Source of the DNA: Flavobacteriaceae bacterium
GTDB lineage: Bacteria; Bacteroidota; Bacteroidia; Flavobacteriales; Flavobacteriaceae
Assembly: GCA_015488935.1 (NCBI GenBank)
Contig: WFMU01000369.1
Span: forward strand, 1-6,242
DNA length: 6,242 nucleotides
Reading direction: 5' to 3'
Under the pieces are notes generated by a model. That model had not been told where the DNA came from and did no database searches. It saw nothing but the letters and a program-made list of their open reading frames with translations. The position numbers were made by a program, and so were the translations under genes. Shown here piece by piece: positions 1 to 6,048 of the stretch (positions are counted from its first letter, which is position 1; each line of letters opens with the position of its first letter).

Positions 1-1
1 C

Positions 2-76
2 CCAAATGTAGAAATTGTGAATATTCATGGCGAAGGTTTCCGTTTGATTGTAAAAGAAAATTCAAAAGCAAAATAA
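2..76 (+). CDS. C-terminal end of a probable OmpR/PhoB-family response regulator (partial)
   Basis: Only the last 24 codons are in the window; the gene begins before base 1 and ends at TAA 74-76. The peptide contains EIVNIHGEGFRLIV followed by a short lysine-rich tail. The pattern V-x-I-H-G-x-G-F-R-L matches the final beta-hairpin (wing) of winged-helix DNA-binding domains in OmpR/PhoB response regulators, which typically end in a form such as VRGxGYRL; the version with IHG or VHG and GF is common in Bacteroidota. If correct, the protein is a two-component transcription factor, and a sensor kinase gene would be expected further upstream. The receiver domain and phosphorylated aspartate are outside the window, so its regulon cannot be guessed. 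It lies 81 bases before the next + strand gene and could share a transcript with it. The family call is an inference from one short motif. Confidence 0.68.
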   Translation, partial: PNVEIVNIHGEGFRLIVKENSKAK

Positions 77-125
77 AATAAGGTAGCCAATAACAGTATT
101 AGAACTCACAGTTAAAGATTTTCTT

Positions 126-137
126 TGTAAATTTACA
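126..137. promoter_or_regulatory. Perfect 12-base palindrome upstream of the YciO-like gene (possible operator)
   Basis: TGTAAATTTACA is a perfect palindrome ending 20 bases before the ATG at 158, in the position where a transcription factor could act. A small hairpin, AAAGA-TTT-TCTTT (114-126), overlaps its left edge. Palindromes made mainly of A and T arise easily by chance in this DNA, and I cannot assign the site to a known regulator. It is the longest symmetric site in the 81-base gap. Confidence 0.2.
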
Positions 138-157
138 CAAATATTATACGGAATATT

Positions 158-778
158 ATGTCGAAGTTTATAAAAATTTATGAGGAAAATCCAAATGCCA
201 AAGCTATTGATAAAGTAATAGCGATATTAAAAAAAGGTGGACTAATTATCTATCCTACAGATACCGTTTATGGTTTAGGTTGCGATATTACCAATACAAA
301 AGCTTTGGAAAAGATTGCAAGAATTAAAGGTGTAAAATTAGAAAAAGCAAATTTTTCCTTTATCTGTAATGATTTAAGCAACCTATCTGATTACGTAAAG
401 CAAATAGACCAACCAACTTTTAAATTATTAAAAAGAGCATTGCCAGGAGCTTATACTTTTATTTTGCCAGGAAGTAGTACTTTACCTAAAGCGTTCAAAA
501 AAAAGAAAACCGTAGGAATAAGAGTGCCAGATAATAATATTGTACGAACTATTGTAAAATCTTTAGGAAATCCAATTGTATCTACATCTATTTATGACGA
601 AGATGATTTACTAGAATATACTACAGACCCAGAATTAATTTACGAAAAATGGAAAGATATTGTAGATTTGGTAATTGATGGTGGATATGGAGATAATAAT
701 GCTTCTACAGTAATAGACCTATCTAAAGGAGAAGTAGAAATAATTAGAGAAGGAAAAGGAAGTTTAGAAATATTATAA
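158..778 (+). CDS. Sua5/YrdC/YciO-family protein, YciO-like branch (threonylcarbamoyl-AMP synthase homologue)
   Basis: A complete 206-residue single-domain protein of the YrdC fold, the same length as E. coli YciO. The family's nucleotide-binding start is clear: GGLIIYPTDTVYGLGCD at residues 27-43. Further conserved blocks are LPGAYTFIL (95-103), VGIRVPDN (119-126), GNPIVSTS (137-144) and the closing VIDLS...IIREGKG (185-201). True TsaC/Sua5 enzymes make threonylcarbamoyl-AMP from threonine, bicarbonate and ATP for the t6A base of ANN-decoding tRNAs. Their active site uses KxR and SxN motifs. Here the matching positions read R55-I-K57 and S144-I-Y146, as in YciO, so t6A synthesis by this protein should not be assumed; a separate tsaC/sua5 elsewhere in the genome is likely. 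No signal peptide or membrane segment is seen, so it is probably cytosolic. The start is fixed by an in-frame TAA at 128-130 with no other ATG after it. No convincing promoter was found: TTTCTTTG at 120-127 is one base off the -7 consensus and lacks a partner. Confidence 0.9.
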   Translation: MSKFIKIYEENPNAKAIDKVIAILKKGGLIIYPTDTVYGLGCDITNTKALEKIARIKGVKLEKANFSFICNDLSNLSDYVKQIDQPTFKLLKRALPGAYTFILPGSSTLPKAFKKKKTVGIRVPDNNIVRTIVKSLGNPIVSTSIYDEDDLLEYTTDPELIYEKWKDIVDLVIDGGYGDNNASTVIDLSKGEVEIIREGKGSLEIL

Positions 779-796
779 ACCAGTAAAGGCACAAAC

Positions 797-2959
797 TTAA
801 TTTTTTAAACTAAAATGTCCTCTTCTAGTAATGATTTCGCCCTTATGATTTGTTATTTCTGCTGTAAACCAATAATCTGCTCTTGGAACTAATGCATTTT
901 TATAAAAACCATTCCAACCTTGATTTTTTGCAGGATAGAACTGGTATAATGCTTTTCCAAATCTATCAAAAATATAAATTTTGGCATTGGGTGTAAAAGC
1001 CAATTGTTTTACTTGCCACGAATCATTTATACCATCATTATTTGGAGTGAAAAATTTCGGAAATCCAAAAACAGCAATATCTTTACTTACTACACCACAA
1101 CCAGATGTTTCTCTAACATACACGGTATATAAACCTGGTGATAAATTTAAAAAAAGAGGTTCTTCTTGGTAATCACTAAGTATGCCATTTTGCGCAATAG
1201 CATATTCGTAATTACTAATACCATTTATTTCTATAGCAACAGAAAACTTATCATCAATAAAATATTCTTTAATAATAACATTGGTAATTACTGCAGGAGC
1301 GGCTTGTAAAAGATGTACCGTTTTGGTAGAACTACAATTGTTGCCATCGGTAGTCGTAGCCGTTACCGTATAATCGCCATCTACAGTTGCATTTAGAATG
1401 GTGGTAGTACTTAATTCTACACCATTTGCATCTTTCCAAGAATAACTGTAATTGCTATTTGGATTTATTGCATTGAAAGGTACCGTTTGTGGTAACAAAT
1501 TTATACATATATATTTGGTTTCCTCATCCACATCAAAAACTGGATTTTCAATAACATTAATATGAAATGAAGTAGTGTTGTAACAATCTGTATTATTAAC
1601 GTTTTCAATTCTAACAAAGATAGTTTCTGGTGTAAATGCATCTGTATTTGTATAATTTAAATCTAAAGCATCGATGTTCATATCTGCATTTTGTTGCGTA
1701 TGATGAAAACTAATATTTCTATCAACAGCATTTTGACCATTTAAAATTTGTGTATTTAATGTAGATAAATCAAAGGTATAAAAACCATCGTTATCCATAT
1801 CGTCGCAAGTAATCCAATCTAAAACTGAGTTTGCAATTGGTGTGTCAAAAACTTCTAATTTAAACGAAGTTAATCCAAAGCATCCTGTTGCAGTATCTTC
1901 TAATCTAGCCCAGATAGTCTGTGGGTTTTGTGTGTTTGTAAATGAAGTAGCAATAGGAGCAATGTTAGTTGCTGCATCTGTTTGTGATAGATGATAAGAA
2001 ACTTGTGGATTTGCATGTGTTCCAATAATAATATTGTTTTGTTGCGATAAGTCAAAAGTATAAATACCATCATTATTTGTATCACAGAAAGTTAAATCTG
2101 GAGGTTGTGAAACCGTTAAATAATGAACAATCAAATCAAAATCAATTACTGTAAAGCAATCTGTAATATTATCGGTAAGACGTAAATATAATGTTGCATT
2201 TGCAGAAGAGAAATTAGTTATGTTTGTTATTGGATTAACACCAATTTGTGCATCGCTTATATTAGTATGATACGATGTGGTTACATTTTGAGCACCAACA
2301 ATGGCAGCTTCATTTTGTGTTAAATCAAAGGTTGCAAGTCCATCGCCACTAACATCACATTCTTCTAAATTAATAGATTGGTTTGCAGGAAAATTATTAA
2401 CAGGCGGTTCTGAAAAAGTAGCAGTTCCTGTCCAAACTAAGCTAAAAGCAGAATTCCCTGCAGGTCTATCTAAAACTAAGTAATAAGATTCGCCCATAGT
2501 AACATCTAACCATTTAACAAAACTATTTCCATCAGAGCCAGGTCCTTCAGAAATATCAGTTTCGGTACCATTCATACCAGTTAAATTATTTCCTTGGTTT
2601 GCTGCTTGTGGATTGGTAGTGGAACATCTAATAGCAAAACCTAAATTATTACAAGTTACATTTGGACCAAAAACAAAAAAATCATAATCTTCTATAATAT
2701 TAGTACTGGCAGGTGTTAAAGTAAAACCTAATGTACCGCTAGTTGCAACGGTAACTTTTATCCATAAACTATTATTTTCTGTATCTACAGAGCAAGTGTT
2801 TGTATTGTTGAGTTCTTGTATGTTTCCACCTCCATTAACATCTAAACTTAAATTGTTATTACCACAAGAAATAATACTATTTGGACAATCACTAGGGTCT
2901 TGGGCATATAGGTTTAGAGCTACTATAACTATAATAAAAAGAGAAATTTTTTTCTTCAT
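797..2959 (-). CDS. Secreted multidomain surface protein with T9SS type B sorting domain (gliding motility-associated C-terminal domain)
   Basis: A 720-residue exported protein. Residues 1-19 form a signal peptide (MKKKIS, a hydrophobic core of Leu/Ile/Val, then LYA before Q20, a usual cleavage point in this phylum). Residues 21-185 are an Asn/Thr-rich domain with Cys pairs, DYDFFVFGP (91-99) and YYLVLDRP (159-166). Three tandem repeats follow (about 195-473), then an Ig/PKD-like segment (474-555, with YSYSWKDANG and GDYTVTATTTDG), a linker domain (556-632) and the type B sorting domain (633-720), marked by FPKFFTPNNDGINDSW, IYIFDRFGK, a GWNG motif, DYWFTAEI and the terminal GHFSLKN. This last domain directs export across the outer membrane by T9SS, as in large flavobacterial adhesins such as SprB. 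The frame is open back to an ATG at 3007, but that start and the ATG at 2989 lie upstream of or inside a strong promoter match (2977-3008), so 2959 is chosen. No enzyme motif is seen; an adhesive or structural role is inferred. Confidence 0.9.
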   Translation of the reverse strand: MKKKISLFIIVIVALNLYAQDPSDCPNSIISCGNNNLSLDVNGGGNIQELNNTNTCSVDTENNSLWIKVTVATSGTLGFTLTPASTNIIEDYDFFVFGPNVTCNNLGFAIRCSTTNPQAANQGNNLTGMNGTETDISEGPGSDGNSFVKWLDVTMGESYYLVLDRPAGNSAFSLVWTGTATFSEPPVNNFPANQSINLEECDVSGDGLATFDLTQNEAAIVGAQNVTTSYHTNISDAQIGVNPITNITNFSSANATLYLRLTDNITDCFTVIDFDLIVHYLTVSQPPDLTFCDTNNDGIYTFDLSQQNNIIIGTHANPQVSYHLSQTDAATNIAPIATSFTNTQNPQTIWARLEDTATGCFGLTSFKLEVFDTPIANSVLDWITCDDMDNDGFYTFDLSTLNTQILNGQNAVDRNISFHHTQQNADMNIDALDLNYTNTDAFTPETIFVRIENVNNTDCYNTTSFHINVIENPVFDVDEETKYICINLLPQTVPFNAINPNSNYSYSWKDANGVELSTTTILNATVDGDYTVTATTTDGNNCSSTKTVHLLQAAPAVITNVIIKEYFIDDKFSVAIEINGISNYEYAIAQNGILSDYQEEPLFLNLSPGLYTVYVRETSGCGVVSKDIAVFGFPKFFTPNNDGINDSWQVKQLAFTPNAKIYIFDRFGKALYQFYPAKNQGWNGFYKNALVPRADYWFTAEITNHKGEIITRRGHFSLKN
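1541..2377 (-). repeat. Three tandem protein repeats of about 90 residues in the T9SS surface protein
   Basis: Residues about 195-282, 285-374 and 379-473 share one pattern. Each opens with Cys-Asp, an acidic loop and Asp-Gly, then an FDL triplet: CDVSGDGLATFDL at 201, CDTNNDGIYTFDL at 292, CDDMDNDGFYTFDL at 385. A middle block around S-Y-H or S-F-H and a Q-x-x-A or D-A segment follows, then a beta strand such as TLYLRL, TIWARL or TIFVRI, and finally a second Cys (268, 360, 459) before a strand ending in an xxV or xxF turn. The two cysteines of each unit are 67, 68 and 74 residues apart and probably form a disulfide. The Asp/Asn-rich opening resembles a calcium-binding loop; that binding is inference. 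Units differ clearly in sequence, so the duplications are old. Confidence 0.75.
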
Positions 2960-2976
2960 ATTAAAAAAAATATTCC

Positions 2977-3008
2977 CAAATATAATCATAAACTTAGATT
3001 TTAACAAA
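2977..3008 (-). promoter_or_regulatory. Bacteroidota-type promoter for the T9SS surface protein
   Basis: Read on the - strand, TTTG (3008-3005), 20 bases, then TATATTTG (2984-2977). This matches the Bacteroidota consensus of TTTG at about -33 and TAnnTTTG at about -7 at every defined base, with a spacing inside the range accepted for flavobacteria. Transcription would begin near 2970, leaving a leader of only about 10 bases before the ATG at 2959. The match decides the start codon of the gene, because longer starts at 3007 and 2989 would not be on the transcript. It also implies that the gene is transcribed separately from carB. Confidence 0.65.
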
Positions 3009-3033
3009 TTTAATTACCAAGTAAAACATGTTA

Positions 3034-3052
3034 TGTAAGTCATTTACTTACA
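3034..3052. repeat. Perfect 7-base-pair hairpin in the carB-surface protein gap
   Basis: TGTAAGT, a five-base loop CATTT, and ACTTACA form a perfect inverted repeat. It sits 124 bases after the carB stop and 26 bases upstream of the -33 element of the surface-protein promoter. On the - strand it is followed by a short T run (TTTT near 3023-3026), too weak for a classical intrinsic terminator. It may be a terminator for carB readthrough or a binding site upstream of the promoter; the sequence does not decide between them. Confidence 0.35.
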
Positions 3053-3069
3053 ATTATACTATTTTTGAT

Positions 3070-3149
3070 TGCGTTAGTGCTGTGTTTCGTAATTCTTTTT
3101 CTTATTATAAATTACTTCCATAAACATAGCAATATACAGCACTGAAGCA
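3070..3149 (+). ncRNA. Structured element, candidate small RNA in the gap downstream of carB
   Basis: An 80-base block is bounded by long imperfect inverted repeats: 3070-3085 pairs with 3134-3149, including a perfect 8-base core AGTGCTGT/ACAGCACT. Of 16 paired columns 13 are Watson-Crick, two are G-T and one is mismatched. An inner stem GTAATT/AATTAC (3089-3094 with 3110-3115) nests inside. The two G-T pairs fold as G-U only in + strand RNA and would be A-C mismatches in - strand RNA. A perfect -7 match, TATTTTTG, lies at 3060-3067 on the + strand and would start transcription at about 3073, next to the first arm, but I see no -33 TTTG. The element is richer in G and C than its surroundings. 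It could equally be a decayed repeat or part of the carB 3' untranslated region. Confidence 0.25.
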
Positions 3150-3153
3150 TCAA

Positions 3154-3173
3154 AATAAAAAACAGATTTTATT
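3154..3173. terminator. A/T-only hairpin directly after carB (weak terminator candidate)
   Basis: AATAAAA (3154-3160) and TTTTATT (3167-3173) form a 7-base-pair stem with a 6-base loop, starting 3 bases beyond the carB stop on the - strand. It is followed by TTTATT-like sequence in the + direction and by TTG in the - direction. With no G-C pairs it would be weak, and such symmetric A/T runs are frequent in this DNA. It could end carB or the possible + strand RNA just upstream. Confidence 0.22.
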
Positions 3174-3175
3174 AA

Positions 3176-6025
3176 TTATTTGCTCAAATACATTTTTCTA
3201 CGAGCATATAATTCGTAAAATTGATCGTCTTTTAAATCGTCTATAAACAGAATACTTTCTCCAGTAGATTTCATTTCTGGACCGAGATTTTTATTCACGT
3301 TAGGGAATTTATTAAATGAAAATACAGGTTGTTTTATTGCAAATCCTTTTAGTTGTGGATTAAAATTAAAATCGGTTACTTTGCGTTCTCCAAGCATTAC
3401 TTTGGTTGCAAAATTAACATAAGGCTCTTGGTGTGCTTTAGAGATAAAAGGTACGGTTCTAGATGCTCTAGGATTTGCTTCAATAATATAAACCATATCG
3501 TCTTTTATAGCAAATTGGATGTTTATTAGCCCAACTGTTTTAAGCGCAACTGCTATTTTTTTGGTATGGTCTTTAATTTGTTGCATTACAAATTCGCCCA
3601 AATTAAATGGAGGTAGTGTAGCATTAGAATCTCCAGAGTGTACACCACAAGGTTCAATATGCTCCATTATTCCGATGATATATACGTTTTCGCCATCGCA
3701 AATGGCATCTGCTTCAGCTTCAATGGCACCATCTAAATAATGGTCTAAGAGCAATATATTATTTGGTATTTTTCGTAAAATATCTACAACATGTTCTTCC
3801 AATTCTTGTTTATTTATTACAATTTTCATTCCTTGTCCGCCAAGTACATAACTTGGTCTTACCAAAATAGGAAAGTCTAATTTATCTGCAATTGCCAATG
3901 CTTCTTGTGCATTTGTAGCGGTTCCAAATTCTGGAAATGGAATTTTTAATTCAACCAATAACTCCGAAAAACGACCACGATCTTCTGCGAGGTCTAAAGC
4001 ATTAAAGCTAGTTCCTAATATTTTTATACCGTATTTTTCTAATTTTTCGGCTAATTTCAAGGCAGTTTGTCCGCCTAATTGTACAATAACACCTTCTGGT
4101 TTTTCGTGTTGAATTATATCGTAGATATGTTCCCAAAAAACAGGTTCGAAATAGAGTTTGTCTGCAATATCAAAATCGGTCGATACGGTTTCTGGATTAC
4201 AGTTAATCATAATGGTTTCGTAGCCGCATTCTTTGGCAGCTAATACACCGTGTACACAGCAGTAGTCAAACTCAATTCCCTGTCCAATTCTATTTGGTCC
4301 AGAACCTAAAATAATGACTTTCTTTTTATTGGAAACTTCCGATTCATTATCGGCAAAAGTTTTGCCATTTTGTATTGTATTATTTTCAAAAGTGGAGTAG
4401 TAGTATGGTGTTTCTGCTTTAAATTCGGCAGCACAGGTATCTACTAATTTATATACTCTATGAATGTTTAGTTCTTTTCGTTTTTTGTACACTTGGCTTT
4501 CTAGGCAGCGTAACATGTGTGCTATTTGTCTGTCTCCATATCCATTTTGTTTTGCTTTCATTAGCAAATCTTTAGGTATGGTTTCTAAAGTATATGTTGT
4601 TATTTCTTTTTCTAGTAGATGTAGTTCTTCGTATTGTTTTAAGAACCATATATCAATTTTGGTAATTTCGTTTATTTTTTGGAGTGATATTCCTGCTTGT
4701 ATGGCATCGTAGATTACAAATATACGATCCCAACTCGGATTTTTTAATTTGTCTATAATTACATCGTATCGTGTATATCCTTTGCCATCTGCACCAATAC
4801 CATTTCTTTTTATTTCTAAAGATTGTGTTGCTTTGTGTAATGCTTCTTGAAATGATCTTCCAATTCCCATTACTTCGCCTACAGATTTCATTTGTAGTCC
4901 TAAGGTTCTTTCGGAGCCTTCAAATTTATCAAAGTTCCATCGTGGAATTTTTACAATAACATAATCTAATGTTGGTTCAAAAAAGGCAGATGTGGTTTTG
5001 GTAATTTGATTTTTTAATTCGTTTAAGTGATAACCTAGTGCTAATTTTGTTGCTATTTTTGCTATTGGATAGCCAGTTGCTTTAGATGCTAGTGCAGAAG
5101 AACGCGATACTCTTGGATTAATTTCTATGGCAATTATATCTTCTTTTTCATCTGGACTTACTGCAAATTGTACATTACAACCACCAGCAAAATCTCCAAT
5201 AGAGCGCATCATACGTATTGCCATGTCTCGCATTCGTTGGTAGGTTGTATCGCTTAGAGTCATTGCAGGAGCAACGGTAATGGAGTCGCCAGTATGAATT
5301 CCCATTGGATCCATATTTTCTACGGTACAAATAATAATAACATTATCGTTTTTATCGCGTAGTAATTCCAATTCAAATTCTTTCCAGCCTAGTAATGCTT
5401 TATCTATTAATACTTCGTGAATTGGTGATGCTTCTAATCCACGTTGTAATAATTCATCAAAATTTTCTTTTTCATATACAATTGCTGCACCAGAGCCACC
5501 AAGGGTAAAAGATGGTCTAATTACTAATGGAAAACCGTATTCTTGTGCTATTTCTTTTCCTTTTAAAAAAGAGTTTGCTGTTTGACTTGGTGCTTGTGGA
5601 ATACCAATTTTATCCATTAGCAAACGGAATTGTTCTCTATCTTCTGTAACTTTTATGGCATTTATATCTACACCAATCATATTTACATTAAAGTCTTTCC
5701 AAATTCCTTTATCGTCTGCTTCGATGCATAAATTTAACGCTGTTTGTCCGCCCATTGTAGGTAAAACAGCATCGATATTTGGATGTTTTTTTAGAATATG
5801 TACAATAGATTTTGTAGTAAGTGGCAATAAGTACACATGATTTGCCATTTGAGGGTCAGTCATAATGGTTGCTGGGTTAGAATTGATGAGTATGACTTCA
5901 ATTCCTTCTTCGCGTAATGACCTGATGGATTGTGTTCCTGAGTAGTCGAATTCACAGGCTTGACCAATAATTATTGGTCCAGATCCAATAATTAAAACCG
6001 ATTTAATGGTACTGTTTTTTGGCAT
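3176..6025 (-). CDS. carB: Carbamoyl-phosphate synthase large subunit, short form without MGS regulatory domain
   Basis: A 949-residue cytosolic enzyme that joins bicarbonate, ammonia (from glutamine via the small subunit CarA) and two ATP to give carbamoyl phosphate for pyrimidine and arginine synthesis. Residues 1-403 are the carboxyphosphate half: GSGPIIIGQACEFDYSG (14-30), EDR with R130, VIRPSFTLGGSG (168-179, R170), Q286, and the metal-binding EINPR (E301, N303). Residues 404 to about 560 are the oligomerisation domain. The carbamoyl-phosphate half follows: GSGPNRIGQGIEFDY (574-588), R683, LVRPSYVLGGQG (721-732, R723), Q837 and EANPR (E849, N851). All expected ATP- and metal-binding residues are present in both halves. 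E. coli CarB has 1073 residues; this one stops soon after EMKSTGE (917-923), so the C-terminal MGS-like domain that binds UMP and ornithine in E. coli is absent. The start is certain: an in-frame TAG (6026-6028) touches the ATG. carA is not in the window. Confidence 0.98.
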   Translation of the reverse strand: MPKNSTIKSVLIIGSGPIIIGQACEFDYSGTQSIRSLREEGIEVILINSNPATIMTDPQMANHVYLLPLTTKSIVHILKKHPNIDAVLPTMGGQTALNLCIEADDKGIWKDFNVNMIGVDINAIKVTEDREQFRLLMDKIGIPQAPSQTANSFLKGKEIAQEYGFPLVIRPSFTLGGSGAAIVYEKENFDELLQRGLEASPIHEVLIDKALLGWKEFELELLRDKNDNVIIICTVENMDPMGIHTGDSITVAPAMTLSDTTYQRMRDMAIRMMRSIGDFAGGCNVQFAVSPDEKEDIIAIEINPRVSRSSALASKATGYPIAKIATKLALGYHLNELKNQITKTTSAFFEPTLDYVIVKIPRWNFDKFEGSERTLGLQMKSVGEVMGIGRSFQEALHKATQSLEIKRNGIGADGKGYTRYDVIIDKLKNPSWDRIFVIYDAIQAGISLQKINEITKIDIWFLKQYEELHLLEKEITTYTLETIPKDLLMKAKQNGYGDRQIAHMLRCLESQVYKKRKELNIHRVYKLVDTCAAEFKAETPYYYSTFENNTIQNGKTFADNESEVSNKKKVIILGSGPNRIGQGIEFDYCCVHGVLAAKECGYETIMINCNPETVSTDFDIADKLYFEPVFWEHIYDIIQHEKPEGVIVQLGGQTALKLAEKLEKYGIKILGTSFNALDLAEDRGRFSELLVELKIPFPEFGTATNAQEALAIADKLDFPILVRPSYVLGGQGMKIVINKQELEEHVVDILRKIPNNILLLDHYLDGAIEAEADAICDGENVYIIGIMEHIEPCGVHSGDSNATLPPFNLGEFVMQQIKDHTKKIAVALKTVGLINIQFAIKDDMVYIIEANPRASRTVPFISKAHQEPYVNFATKVMLGERKVTDFNFNPQLKGFAIKQPVFSFNKFPNVNKNLGPEMKSTGESILFIDDLKDDQFYELYARRKMYLSK

Positions 6026-6040
6026 CTAATTTTGTTTGTA

Positions 6041-6048
6041 CAAATATT
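6041..6048 (-). promoter_or_regulatory. Weak candidate -7 element of the carB promoter
   Basis: On the - strand AATATTTG matches TAnnTTTG at five of six defined bases and would start transcription near 6034, about 9 bases before the ATG, the same tight geometry as the surface-protein promoter. No good -33 TTG lies at the right distance; the closest is a TTTT 19 bases upstream. The box overlaps a 10-base palindrome, TTTGTACAAA (6035-6044), which could be an operator but may be chance. Confidence 0.3.

Noticed and set aside
981..1172. Small + strand open frame with CxxCHE resembling a haem-binding motif
   Set aside because: It is antisense to the conserved T9SS sorting domain; the motif reads CFTCHES and arises from the complement of codons for that domain. 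No signal peptide or cytochrome context is present.
1900..2085. Leu-rich open frame of 61 codons in another - strand frame of the surface-protein gene
   Set aside because: It is an out-of-frame reading of the Asn/Thr-rich repeats and has low-complexity composition.
2960..3007. 16-residue N-terminal extension of the surface protein (start at 3007 or 2989)
   Set aside because: It overlaps a full-consensus promoter and would place a non-signal segment before a typical signal peptide; the ATG at 2959 is the better start.
2796..3038. Open frame of 80 codons on the + strand across the surface-protein promoter
   Set aside because: It is antisense to the signal-peptide region; its hydrophobic stretch is a mirror of the A/T-rich coding strand, and no homologous family is recognised.
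3008..3175. Integron attC site or CRISPR repeat
   Set aside because: The inverted repeats here are single, lack the conserved attC core sites, and no direct repeats with spacers occur.
3519..3740. Open frame of 73 codons on the + strand inside carB
   Set aside because: Lies wholly inside a strongly conserved gene on the other strand and has no recognisable domain; the same holds for the other short frames at 4464-4712, 4771-4959 and 5655-5840.
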